In this document: positions 52,301-63,545 of the stretch, piece by piece | Layout of the letters: each line of letters starts with the position of its first letter | How positions within the stretch are numbered: the first letter of the stretch is position 1 | Source: Telmatactis stephensoni | Lineage: Eukaryota > Cnidaria > Anthozoa > Actiniaria > Isophelliidae | DNA length: 64,000 bases | NCBI GenBank assembly: GCA_029948255.1 | Contig: JALIZF010001424.1 | Location: 124,001-188,000, forward strand | Reading direction: 5' to 3' | Program-made: the position numbers and the translations under genes | The notes under the pieces: generated by a model | Databases searched by the model: none | What the model was told of the DNA's origin: nothing | What the model saw: only the letters and a program-made list of their open reading frames with translations

Positions 52301-55300
52301 CACCACCCAAGGAGATATAGTTGTTGCAAAGTTCTTGGCCAGGAAGGGACCAAGTGGAACATATTCCCATTTCTGAATATCACGAGCTAAAAAATAAGAC
52401 ACAGCACAATGAATGGAGTTTGTAAATGTACATGTATGGCAGGATAGATAAGTATTACTGTATCATCACCAAAGCAAGATCTACAATGTATATCTGGTCA
52501 GAAAATATGTAATAAAGTTAGTACTTTGTTCTATAAGTGTTCAGTGTTTTCTGGATTTATTTGCAGGAACAAATCACTTGAAATACTTTTATACCACTTA
52601 CCACTCCAGTCATTCATAAGTACCATTCCAAAAATGTGATTATGTGCCTGTGTGAGGAAATACAAACATTGACATGATGTACTCATACACCTGACACCAA
52701 CCACTGTGATACCTTACCCACCATTGAACCATTTACTGGCACCTCACCGACCACTTGTAGGGACACCTTACCAACCACTTACTGACACCTTACCAACCAC
52801 TTACTGACACCTTACCAGCCACTTACTGACACCTTACCAACCACTTACTGACACCTTACCAACCACTTACTGACACCTTACCAACCACTTACTGACACCT
52901 TAGACCAACCACTTACTGACACCTTACCAACCACTTACTGACACCTTACCAACTACTTATTGACATCTTACCAACCACTTACTAACAACTTACCATCCAC
53001 TTACTGACACCTTACCAAACACTCACTTATACCTTACCAAACACTTACACCTTACCAAACACTTATTGACACCTTACCAAACACTTAATGACGCCTTACC
53101 ATTGAACACTTACTGCCACCCTACCAACCACTTACTGACATCTTACCAAACACTGTCTTACTGACACCTTACCAAACACTTAATGACACCTTATCATGGA
53201 TTATCATCCATTTACTGGCACCTTACCAACCACTTGGTAACACTACCTTTCCAACCACATACTAACACCTAACCATCCATTTACTAGCAACTTATTAACA
53301 ACTTAGTGATACCTTACCAATCGGTAACCTACTGACACTTTATATCCACTTTACTGACACCTTACTGACCATTACTTTACTGACACTCTGCCCATCACTT
53401 ACTGACACCTTACCAACTACTTACTGACACCTTACCAACTACTTACTGACATCTTACCAACCATGTACTCACATGTGATCAACCATTTACTAATATCTTA
53501 CCAATCACTTGATCCATTTCCATACATACCTTACTGATTGATACTGGTTCACCCAAGTTATTTCCAGGGCCAACAAAGAATCCCTAATAATAATGAGAGT
53601 CATAAAATTTGCATTGAAAGAATGATATGATTTCAAAGGCAAACAACTACATTTATTTACCATTTCCATCTCAAAGTCCAACAGTCTGCAAGGTCCAAAA
53701 ACAGGAGGCTTTGCTGAAAAGACAAACAGGGTTGCAGGGCATTGGGATTGATTCACTCAATCTAAAACACCATCAGATAAAGTTAACTTTTTACTTACTG
53801 TCATCAGAGCGTGTTTGGCCAGAGGGTCTTCTCACTGGTGTCCCAGAAACAACAACTGAAGATGCTCTTCCATGGTAACCTACTGGTAGATGCTTCCTGG
53901 AAAAATAAATTGAAACAGTATGATAGTGTTGTTTTTTATGACTTTGAAAACTTTAAAATTTGTGCTATTACCTATATCATGTTCACAATCATGTACTGTG
54001 CCTTGTCTAGGCCTTCATATTGGTTGTAAGTACATGCAAATTTCAATAGGAAATTTGAAACACATTAAAAAATTCCACTGCCATATATATCTACTTGTTC
54101 AAAATGAAAAGGAAATGGTTATGTGATATTGCTTAATATATCTATATATACCTACCAGTTTGGCATTAGTGCATTATCTTTGCCTCTAAACATTGTACCG
54201 ACATTAGTAGCATGGCTGATTGATGAGTAGAAGTCAGTATAATCACCTGAACAAGCAACCACACAAAATTATGATTTTCATACAATACACCATGCAAAAT
54301 TAAAATACTTCAATTTCATTAAGAACAATAAAGCTGAACTTAGGGAGCGTTCATTTATTATGCCTCGGATTGGGCTGGAGGAAAATTAGCAGAAAGCGGA
54401 AAAAAAATCACAGCCCCTCCTACTATCACAAACTTTTTCACATAGCCCACTCTATTATCAAAGACAATATTACCCCCCCCCCCCCCCCAAAAAAAAAAAA
54501 AGAAAAAGTGTTATAATATTAAAATGTTAATATCACATACTTGTATTGGATCTCAATATAGCCGGACAGTTGTTCTCTTTGTAGCTGATCTTCCTGATCT
54601 TGTGATAATTGTTTCTGGAATTGTCACTTCATCTTCAAATTCATCATCAAATTCATCATCTGTACTCAGTCCCTACTACAAGAACTTCATCATCTGAACT
54701 AGTGTATTCATTGTCACTTGTGGCTTCATCTTCGTCACTATAAATACTTTTTTCAGTTCTGCTGTATCTGCTCTTGTTGCTGGATTGGAAGTAGAAGCTA
54801 TAGCAAGGTGACTTTGGATTCTTTTTATCCAGTCTTTCTTGTTTCCATGGTATGAAAGTTTGTAATGACTAAGGTAATGCTTTAGTTCAAGTTTGGTTAG
54901 AGAAGTGACAACTGTCCATTTCGACTAGTTCAGTCCAGTTATAGTCGCCAAATGACTTTGCCTCTTTGAGTAACTTCTTCCTTTGTCTTTCTCTGGTTCG
55001 CATTAAAGCACAAGCTTTCAGCTCCTCCAAGTGTTTCACATACGATTTGATACGTTCTTTGTTGACAATGTATTTGGTTGCAAAATCTTTGATTTCTTTG
55101 TCATTGGAAATCGATATTTCATCATATCCAAACAGTTTCTTTGCTCTCGGGGTAAACTGATCAACTGGCCTCGGCTGACCATCAAGTGTCCTAAAAACGT
55201 CCATGCAATGACCTTCATTATCCTTATCGGGATGAGGTTCTGGAACTCTATACATGACTGGGCCTTGCCATTCTGTGTCTTTACACCAATTGCAATGCGC

Positions 55301-58173
55301 ACGAACATCCTTTTCTTTGCATCCATCCTTGACAAATTCTATGTAAAGCTCACCAACTCTATAATGTTCTTTGAAAAACTTCATAATTTTGGCACAATAA
55401 AAGTATCCTGGAGTTTCCGTCTGAGCTACACCAGAACTTTTGTTGAACTGGTTAATGTATACAAGGTTAAAGAAAAAGGCATCTGTTGGATTGTCAGTTA
55501 CAAAAGAATGAATGTATTCATTAAATACAGGTGCACTTTCGATACGTTGTGCAAGTTCCTTAGCAATCCACCATGCATTTCTTTCCATTCTGTCCTGTTC
55601 GTGAGTATCATACTCATGAATACTTAACTAAGCAATCTCATCATCACTGAGATTATAAAATAAATCGTGGGTATTTGTCCCACTGTAAGGTCGAAATTGT
55701 TTAACTAGGAGATTTTGAAAAAAACGTAATTGTTATGTTAATGTTGAGCTTTATGTTTAGAAACAACAAGTGCATGATACCAATGTTAATGTGGCTTTAA
55801 AATAGCTTATTGTTCTAGTTCTCTACACTCCATATTTTACTTTTCGATCCCCCCCTTCTCAGCTAAAAAGTATTAAGAAGCCCACCCCTTGTTGAGCAAT
55901 TATTTTCTGAAGCCCCCCTTAATTTTCCTCCAGCCCACCCCGAGGCATAATTAATGAACGCTCCCTTATAAAATTATAGTTACCTACCTATATTTGCTGG
56001 TAGATGCATGGTAGCTTTATTTTGTGGAATGAGACATCTGAAAGTTAAACAAGCATTAGTTCAAACACTGCATCCTCAATTGGGACATGACAAAATACCC
56101 TGTACACTCTCTGGGCCTACAGTACTACAGGATGGTTGATAACTTACTTGGAACGTAAATCAGCATTATCTCTAAGAACACCCTACAAAATATATAATAA
56201 TTATTTCTACATCATAACATCAATTATTTATTGCCTACTTGATGCAAAGAATGCACATTATTATAATTTTCAACCATGAAGATGGCCCAGTTGTCATGAA
56301 TATTCAAACAGGTTGGGCTTTGAGCCATAGCTAGACTTATGATATTCAAATAACTAAGGAAAGAATGCTGCCAAATTGGTTAGACCTTCTTCAGGTCTTA
56401 CAGATAAGAACATTAATCCACTACCAATTAACCCTATATTATTGGTTGGAACATAAAATAAGGCATGTAGAAGGGTGTGGTTTCAAGGTGTGTATATGTA
56501 GCTGCTGGTCCAAACTGTATAGGGTATCCATGCTGATGTGGTGAAACAAACTTAGATAACAAATATAGTTAATATAATCCACAATAAATTTGCTACAATG
56601 TATTATAATCTACCTCATCCTTGGAAAGGATTTTCTGCAATGTTGCTCTAGTTTCCTTCCAAGCAGCAGAACCAAGTCCCATAAATGAGTTAAGTGTTGA
56701 CTGCAATGCAAACAGCAATATAGCCTCAAATACATGCAACATACACTCCTATACAACTATTCACTGAAGACTACAATGCAGTAAAAATGTGAAAGTACCA
56801 GTAAAGCAAATTTTCAATGACTTTAAAAAACTATAATGATCATAGCTACCAAAATCTAACATGGACTGACACAGATAACTGGTACTTTCACAGCTAGGCT
56901 TTATATAAAAGAAAGGGAAGGAGGAAGCAAGGGAGGGAGGGAAGGAGGGAGGGAGGGAGGGAGGGAAGGAGGGAGGGAAGGAGGGAGGGAAGGAGGGAGG
57001 GAAGGAATGAAGAAATGAAGGGAGGGAGGGAGGAGTGAAGAAAGGAAGGGAAGGATGGAGGAAGGAATGAAGAAAGGAACTATGGAAGGAAAGAAAGAAG
57101 GAAGGAAGGAAAGAAAGAAGGAAGGAAGGAAGGAAGGAAGGAAGGAAGGGAGGGAGGGAGGGAGGGAGGGAGGGAGGGAGGGAAATTATCTTCAAGTGGA
57201 GTTGATATATAAGCAGTTGATAATCAATCCAGTGCAGGATATAGTACCTCCTTCAAGACATCTTGATGATTCTTCATTATTTCACCATTAAAAAGATGTG
57301 CAACTTGACTAAGGTCTAAGACATAGTCACCAATGGCTACTCCAATCCTTTGTTTGGGCTAAAATAACAACAATAAACAAACATGTCAAACTAAAGACAC
57401 TGTTGCATGGTGAAATGTTTTTTGCAACTTGTACTACAATGATATTGCAAAATAAGTTGCATGAACCAATTGCAAGGGTGTTATATGGCTCAATGTGTTA
57501 TATGGCTCAATGCCAAAAAATGCTGCTGCAGGGATCATTAATTATTTTGAGCGAGTGTATATCACATGTCATAGTGGTCTGTGCAGTGAGTTACACAAAA
57601 AATTATACTGTGGAACAGTTGCTTAAAGCTTCACTGTAGGGTCTGGTGTTTCAGATTTCTAGCAGATATTTGTCCCTGCCCCCTCTCCCGCCCCCACCCC
57701 CCTCGGATAGGTTTGATTTTAATGGGGGAAAATCAAATTTGACCTTCAAAAAGATTCTGAGTAAACTTTATATACATTCTTTCGGCTGGAAATGTAGTTT
57801 TGCCTGGTATGAGAAATATGAAAGCAGAAATATTTGACACAGACTTCTGTCAGACACGATGAAACATAAGCCGATTAATTTATTGGAAAGTTGTAAAGAA
57901 AGCACACGGAAAGGAAAAAAAACCGATTGTTTTAATGCCAATTTCCTTAGTAAAGCATTAAAGAGCTCTCAATTGATGATAAAAATGTTTTTGGGAAAAA
58001 TCTATTCAACTGGCCGAGGTCACATGGGACTGAAAAATTAGATTCGATCCACGCGCACAATAATTATCGTCAAAAAATATTGAATTCCTTACATTTTCCT
58101 CCGTAGAAAAGACTCCATAGGGTAGATTCTGGATAGGAAAATGACATTCAGGTGTGACTTCCACAAAAGACAT
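49301..58173 (-). CDS. FAH: Fumarylacetoacetase (15 exons, 418 aa, complete)
   Basis: Minus-strand exons: 58093-58173, 57248-57358, 56614-56700, 56148-56182, 55988-56037, 54156-54246, 53799-53896, 53661-53713, 53530-53583, 52602-52647, 52256-52386, 51756-51831, 51087-51133, 50444-50545, 49301-49495. All junctions are GT-AG and all phases fit, giving 418 residues against 419 in human. FAH cleaves fumarylacetoacetate to fumarate and acetoacetate, the last step of tyrosine breakdown, in the cytosol. Seen are NLPYGVF at the start, GDYTDFYSS with the following catalytic His, [21 protein letters not shown], the metal-binding pair in [28 protein letters not shown], the Lys of LAKNF and SGTISG near the C-terminus. 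All residues I know as metal or substrate ligands are kept, so the enzyme should be active. The introns hold a transposon, a minisatellite and a MITE. It is divergent from the TGF-beta receptor gene. Confidence 0.97.
50254..50408. mobile_element. Degenerate element with GGCAGATCCAGG / CCTGGATCCGCC ends
   Basis: GGCAGATCCAGGATTTTTCC then GAGGGGGG is matched inverted by CCCCCTGGATCCGCC with the G-rich tract AAGGGGGGTTCC inside. It lies in the FAH intron before exon 15. Confidence 0.55.
52715..53500. repeat. 22-bp minisatellite in an FAH intron
   Basis: The unit CTTACTGACACCTTACCAACCA recurs about 30 times, cleanest at 52770-52960 and increasingly degenerate towards 53500, where some units gain or lose a few bases. 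It lies between FAH exons 9 and 10. Confidence 0.95.
54343..55965. mobile_element. 1.6-kb DNA transposon with a decayed ORF, TTA target duplication
   Basis: TIRs of about 46 bp (GGGAGCGTTCATTTATTATG then CCTCGG, GGGCTGGAGGAAAATT) differ at three positions. TTA flanks both ends (54340-54342, 55966-55968). It sits between FAH exons 5 and 6, with its own gene on the same minus strand. The element is too short for a full transposase and its ORF is broken, so it is a decayed or internally deleted copy. The superfamily is not certain; TSD length is compatible with PIF/Harbinger-type elements. Confidence 0.85.
54640..55730 (-). pseudogene. Decayed transposon ORF with CxxC segment and SAP-like domain
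   Basis: The longest open part (54887-55588) reads [20 protein letters not shown] and includes [19 protein letters not shown] and [20 protein letters not shown]. Upstream in the same frame, past one in-frame TAG at about 55625, lies [18 protein letters not shown]. Downstream, a shift of frame near 54915 gives [20 protein letters not shown] then [11 protein letters not shown], the leucine and glycine pattern of a SAP DNA-binding motif. An acidic Ser/Asp/Glu tail follows in another frame. I do not recognise the catalytic part; a DDE core is not evident. Function presumably concerned the transposon. Confidence 0.6.
56925..57182. repeat. (GGGA)n/(GGAA)n purine tract
   Basis: Long G/A-only tract of GGGA, GGAA and AGAA units in the FAH intron between exons 2 and 3. 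Open frames through it are artefacts. Confidence 0.95.
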
Positions 58174-58590
58174 TTTCAAAACTGCAGAAACTGTAAAAAA
58201 AATCCCGTTAAATATATTTTATCTTCCACGTTGCTGCTGCCTGGAGGCGTGTGAGGAGGGTTGGCACTAGCGCCACAGGTAACCTGCGCACAAAAAGATT
58301 GATCATGAAATATGCGTTTAAAATTTTCGGTCGTAAAGTAATCGTACTAAAATATTTATAACTGCAAAAACATATTTCATGCAGCTGCACGGTATAGAAA
58401 AAATGACTTACTAAACTGTTGGGAAAAGAGTTAGCTGAGTACAAACAACGAACTCCTCCCCAATGAGTAACATTTGTAGGTCACGTGATGTGTAAAATGT
58501 TTTTCCAGACGACAAACCCGACAGACATAAACTGGAAGTTGTGCTGTTTTGGCTAAACGGGACGTGTGCCCGACGTTCCTTGGCTTTCCC
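58174..58590. promoter_or_regulatory. Divergent promoter region of FAH and the TGF-beta receptor gene
   Basis: Only 417 bases separate the two start codons. TCACGTGA, a perfect palindromic E box, lies at 58481-58488 and CCAAT at about 58460. No TATA box is clear. A shared bidirectional promoter is inferred from spacing. Confidence 0.5.
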
Positions 58591-61500
58591 ATGGACTTCA
58601 GACTTAGGATTTTCCTTGTGGCGGGTCTAGGACTTTTATTGATGATTGGTGAGTCTAAAAATGTCGAGATCGTGGCAGCTTTATCGACTCGAGACGAAAA
58701 TTGAGCCCAGCTTTTGTCTGGCAGCAGAGTACGCCATTGTCGAGTCAAAAGCGAACTCGACGTTTTTTTGCGCTGTGCGTCTCCCGTCACTGCGGCTTTT
58801 GGTGCCGTAGGTTTTAAACCTAGCTTATGTTTTCAGCTGGCTATTTGTCTGTTGGTGTTTGTCGTGTAGAGATTTTGATCTCATCGGATAATTATTTTTT
58901 CTTTTCTTTTTCCCCGACGCTGAGTGCAGCCACAAACTTCGTCTGCTTGCCCTCGCCAATTATGTCTGGTGATATCTCTGTAAAAAGACCGGCGTGTTCT
59001 TGTTGGTCGGTTCATCAATTACAGTCAAAATGTTCTAAATTTAATCCACTAAGTTTCTGCTTTAGTTCAAGAGTTAGATTTAACTAATCATTTTAGTTAA
59101 ACGTACGATTGTGAAGCCAAGGATTTCGGTGTCCACGCACCACTGCCTGCAGTCTGTAAATGATGCTTTCTCACTTGTCCTGTCAGTGTTGAGCCCTAGA
59201 AATCCATAAATTGAGTGTTTTACTGTTTATTCTCTCAAGCAAACCTAATGCACACAAGTAAAACATGAGTCCCTATAGTAAGATAATTTACCGTGACGGC
59301 CTCTGTCTAAAGACACTATGCTTGTAAGCTAAGCTAAGTTACTGTATGTTTGATGTCGTTTTAGCGTTAAAGATCTTTTAGCTTTATCAAAACTGCTTTA
59401 GTGCCTTTGTAATTAAAAGAATACTTAGTGCACATCAACACAAGCTATAACGTATTTAGCCATTCAGCTTCAGGACGCGTACGAGTGTCGGCGATTAAAA
59501 TTCATGTCCACTAGCTCTGATCTGACTGCGACAGTTTTACTACTAACAGCAATACATGTGCAGTAAATCGTTCTGTGTGCTTTCAATAACTTATTAAGAA
59601 ACATGATAATTCGCTTATATTTCTTTGTTGAAATTCCTCGAAATCACGGCTTGAATTTATTCCTCCGTTTGCAAAATTGTTATTTTTACAATTTGCATAT
59701 GTTATCCCATAGCTCATCATATATCAATATAATGACTGTCATAAACAGTAGCTGACACCTGTCAATTAATAACGATTGTAATCAGGCAGGTTTTATGTTT
59801 TTATATCAAAGCTTGAGAATTATCATAGCCTATGACAGACATATATATTCTGAACTAGTAAATATGCATGCTCTAGAGTGCTGTTATCATTAATGATAAA
59901 TAGGATTTTGAGTTTGAAAAACAAAACTTTGGTTCAAAAAGGCAGCTGGGTTTCTGAAAGATGCATATAATACTTTTTTGTGTGTGTGTTATGTACATAC
60001 AATCAAGAGTATACTTTACCTGTCTGTGGTATTTCCTAAGTATATTTTCAAAGACCCTCCTTTGTTTTGATTTCCTACAAATTCTGTCCTCTATTTTTAA
60101 GTGCACAATAAAGTGGTTCATTATGTAGCTTGTTATGAGTTATGTTCAAAAGCTTGTGCCATGGTTATAAAATCTCAAGGATTAGTATACATTTATTCCA
60201 GCCAATAATATTCCAAAAAATGCTTCAAATAAATTGGGGCGGTATAATCTAGTGATTAAACTGTCAAAAGTTCTTTATGTTTTGGTTTGAAATTACTATG
60301 GGTTTGGTGTTCAAACTAGTTTGATTGTATTTCTATTGTTCCAGATTATAGTAATGAATATAAATCAGCTGGCAGCACAACAATTCAAACCATTTTGACA
60401 ATTTTCCAAACCACAACACATGTATACACATATTAAAAGTCATAGTTACTGTCAGGGTGTATTCAGGATAAGCACGAAATTGCACTAAATGTAAATTTTT
60501 CTGAGTAATACAAAATCCAATGTTTTACATTGGTTTAATTAGTGCTATCTTGCACTGTTCAGTTAGTACTCTTTAAATTCATAACCTTATGTGTATACCA
60601 AATTTATGCACTCTGGCTGCTACCCTTGAAACATAGAAAAATCAGATATGTTATTTATTTTAATGTTTATAACAATTTGTTTACTGTCAGAGAGTCAGTT
60701 GTTAAAACAGTGACCCGGGGGGGGGACTCCCTTACAAAAGTGGGAGGGATACTCAACGGAGGGTTTTGAAAATGACCCTAAAAGGTACGCATAAATTATC
60801 GGAGATGCCGTTTTTATACCCTAAAAAGTACGACCACATTGTTAATAAAGAATATTCGTATGTGAGATCATTTCAATCTTTATGTGATTTTCGTTATCCT
60901 AACCCTAAAAGGTACACTATGAACCAGAAACCCTAAAAGGTACCAGTGGGTCATATTTTTGACCCTAAAAGGTCTGTCGAGCTCCCTTACCACTTTTGTA
61001 AGGGAGTCTCCCTCCCGGGACCAGTGAACCCCCAAAAGGGATGTTTCTGTGAAGCAGACATCACTGCATACCTAATTACAAGCAGATTGCATTGTACCCT
61101 TTTTCTATACCAAAATCTTTTAGAGCTAGATTTCTCTCTTTTAAGGTTGTACAGAAAAAAGCTAATCCAAAGGAAGGATTCACAGTAGAATGCTTAAGAA
61201 TTGACTATATAAAATACTGACTTCCCAATTATGTTTTAAAAGTACATATTGATTATGTACATTCACTCAAGGAATTTTGTTTGAACTTCAGATTTGGCTT
61301 CACAATTCCCTGATACCAAGAAAAAACTTATATGCAAGTGTGATAATTGCCAGAAACACAATTTTACGTGTACCACAACTGGAGGATGTTTAACTATTTT
61401 AACAAGAGAAGCTGATGGCTCAGTCAAAAGATCTAGAAGCTGTACACATAAAGCTCCAGGTCACCGCTTTGTTTGTTCTGTGTCCAATGATGATGGTCAA

Positions 61501-61597
61501 GACCACATATTACAGCATTGCTGCTTTCATAACATGTGTAACATTGATGTGAATGTGACTTTGCCAACTGTGAAGCCTACAAAACATATGAATGGAG
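58591..61597 (+). CDS. TGF-beta/activin type I receptor, first two exons (partial, continues beyond window)
   Basis: Exon 1 (58591-58648) encodes MDFRLRIFLVAGLGLLLMI, a signal peptide. Exon 2 (61292-61597) joins in phase and encodes a complete activin-receptor ectodomain with the ten canonical cysteines: CKCDNC, NFTC, GGC, SRSC, RFVC, CC and MCN, closing at a conserved LPT. The CxCxxC start and NFTC spacing resemble ALK4/ALK5/ALK7 more than the BMP-type ALK2/3/6. Such receptors bind ligand outside the cell and, once phosphorylated in the GS loop by a type II receptor, phosphorylate Smad2/3. The exon ends at GGAG|GTGAGT. No transmembrane, GS or kinase exon is seen up to 64000, so the rest lies to the right. 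The long first intron is otherwise gene-free. Confidence 0.85.
58649..60713. other. Receptor intron 1, gene-free part
   Basis: AT-rich intron sequence. Frames of up to about 86 codons have no coding support. Confidence 0.5.
60714..61019. mobile_element. Element with CCCGGG...ACTCCCTTACAAAAGTGG ends and internal CCCTAAAAGG repeats
   Basis: The TIR on the left is CCCGGGGGGGGGACTCCCTT then ACAAAAGTGG. The right end is its inverse, about 30 bp. The interior contains ACCCTAAAAGGTAC or a one-base variant five times (about 60774, 60819, 60900, 60930, 60961). Flanks ACAGTGA and ACCAGTGA are similar but not a clean duplication. Non-coding. Confidence 0.75.
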
Positions 61598-62384
61598 GTG
61601 AGTGCAAAAACCCAAAAGTTCTATTGAAGCTTTATAGTGATTTGACAGTAATGTGATGTCAAAGGTGGCTTTACTGGAAAGTCCAATTCTATGATCAAAA
61701 CCCCACTAATTCTGAGTGAATAGAAAGGGAAGAGACAAGGTGAAATATCTTATTCTTTTGAGAATCCTCAAAAAACTCAAGCTCCTGTTTTATGGAGTTC
61801 CAAAAATAAATCTATTTTAAGACCTCTTTTAAGAATGCTTGCTATCCAAAAACTGACTATTCTCCTTTCCCCGCCCCCGCCCCTTGACTGGTCAAATTTA
61901 AACATTGGATGAAATCCAAAATTTGACTACAACTTTTGCATTTAACACACAATATATAACAACCTGCATCTTGATTTTTGATGAAGTAAAAACTGATAAG
62001 AACACTATATCAAATGAACTCAGTGGAGCATTGACCCTTCAAAGTCGATGAAAATCAACACCAAATCACAGCAAAGCCTCTAAAAATTTAAGCTCCTCAA
62101 CATTTGGAAAAAGAACTAAATTTCGCTTTGGCTGCACTTGCACTTTGGAACAATTAACCTGATTCAATAAAGCACTTAAGTTCTGTTACTGAGTTTTAAT
62201 CTGCACTAAAACACTTCCTGTTCACCAGGCGTAATTAGATTTTTTCCCCACTACTTTCACAAATTTGATGTCCGTCTGGTCCTTTTTGGTAAAAGCATTT
62301 AGACTCTAATGACAGTGATGTCTTCTCAAGAACTCTTTATTATTTATTATGAAAGCCAAGCCATCTCATCTTTTGTGCTACCTG
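61598..62384. other. Receptor intron 2, no exon seen
   Basis: I searched for a transmembrane or GS-domain exon and found none. The sequence is AT-rich with several CTCCTTT-type patches. Confidence 0.4.
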
Positions 62385-62657
62385 TTTACAATCCTGCATT
62401 CAATACTATGAGTGCCTTTATTTTTGTGCCAAACACCTGCTTAAAAATTACCTGTTCACAATCGTATCCTGTATTCAAAACTATGAGTGCCTTTATTTTC
62501 ATGCCAAACATCTGCTTAAAAATTACCTGTTCACCATCATATCCTGTATTCAAAACTATGAGTGCCTTTATTTTCATGCCATTACCTGTTCACCATCGTA
62601 TCCTGTATTCAAAACTATGAGTGCCTTTATTTTCATGCCAAACACCTGCTAAAAATT
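62385..62657. repeat. 75-bp tandem repeat, 3.6 copies
   Basis: GAGTGCCTTTATTTT recurs at 62410, 62485, 62560 and 62619. The first three are spaced 75 bases; the last unit lacks 16 bases (AAACATCTGCTTAAAA). Confidence 0.9.
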
Positions 62658-62900
62658 ATATATAGAGATTTAAAATTCAGTCGACTACCTGAAGTTGTAT
62701 GGTATTTAAACTTTGTAGGGGATGCTAGAAATGGTACATTAAATTTAGTATGACATTTGCTATAAAGTGTATAATTCAGTGGTGTATATATTGTATGCTA
62801 TAAATGCGACTGTTCTGTTTTATGTCTACATAAACTGCATTTATGAAGTTAGTTCTAAGCAATGTGATTCTATAGGTTAATCTTTTTGTTTACATTTAGT

Positions 62901-63077
62901 CACAGGAAAAAAATGTCAATTCCCAACTTGGGGTTTCCCTGGGTCTAAACTGGGAACTTTGGAAATCTGTAATACCCAAAATTGTAAAAATAGAACAGGA
63001 TTCCCAGGGATTCCCTGGTTAGACCCAGGGAAGGCCCATGTTTGACCCCAGCTGGGAATTGACATTTTTTTCCTGTG
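62901..63077. mobile_element. 177-bp MITE with CACAGGAAAAAAATG ends and AGT duplication
   Basis: CACAGGAAAAAAATGTCAAT then TCCCA is perfectly inverted at the right end, about 25 bp, with further CCCTGGGTCTAA/TTAGACCCAGGG pairing inside. AGT flanks both sides (62898-62900, 63078-63080). A CAC start with a 3-bp duplication fits CACTA/EnSpm-type elements. Confidence 0.8.
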
Positions 63078-63234
63078 AGTATATTTTAGTCATGCTACAA
63101 GCAAACAAACAACAAATATAGAAGAATGTTTGAAAGCAATGTTTTAAGTAGTTTCAAAGCTACAGGACTTTAAGAATCACAAAATTTACAAAGAAATATG
63201 TATTGTTTGGAGGCAGCCAAGACTTGACACACCC

Positions 63235-63300
63235 TTAGTGGCCAGAGCCTTAATCTTGTAATCCACTGGTCCCGAGTTTGAGTCCTGTTCTGGCCACTAG
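63235..63300 (+). repeat. Short tRNA-like relic
   Basis: A TAGTGGCCAG/CTGGCCACTA stem encloses TCCCGAGTTTGAGTCCTG (B-box-like). The A box is weak. Probably a SINE fragment. Confidence 0.4.
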
Positions 63301-63341
63301 CTGAGGCTGAATTTGTTTAAGGAGTCTCTACATGTAGTTAG

Positions 63342-63545
63342 GGGAGCAAGGGTGGCCGAGTGGTTAGACCGCTTGCCTCTCACCGCTGTGGTCCCTGGTT
63401 CGATACCCGGACGGGGCGCTTCATGTGAGTTGAGTTTGTTAGTTCGTTCTCTCCCTTGCTTCGAGGGTTTTTCTCCGGGTCCTCCGCTTTTCCTCCCTCC
63501 ATCACAAACGAACTGGTGAGTCGAGTGATTATTATTTTGCAAAAT
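63342..63545 (+). repeat. tRNA-headed SINE with GTTTTTCTCCGGGT body
   Basis: The head has A box GGTGGCCGAGTGGTTAGAC and B box CTGGTTCGATACCCGG, resembling a class II (Ser/Leu) tRNA. The body has AGTTGAGTTTGTTAGTTCGT, GTTTTTCTCCGGGTCCTCCG and CTTTTCCTCCC before ATTATTATTTTGC. Peptides readable through it are not genes. Confidence 0.75.

Noticed and set aside
56761..57195. 144-codon minus frame rich in P, S, F and L
   Set aside because: Translation of the purine tract in an FAH intron.
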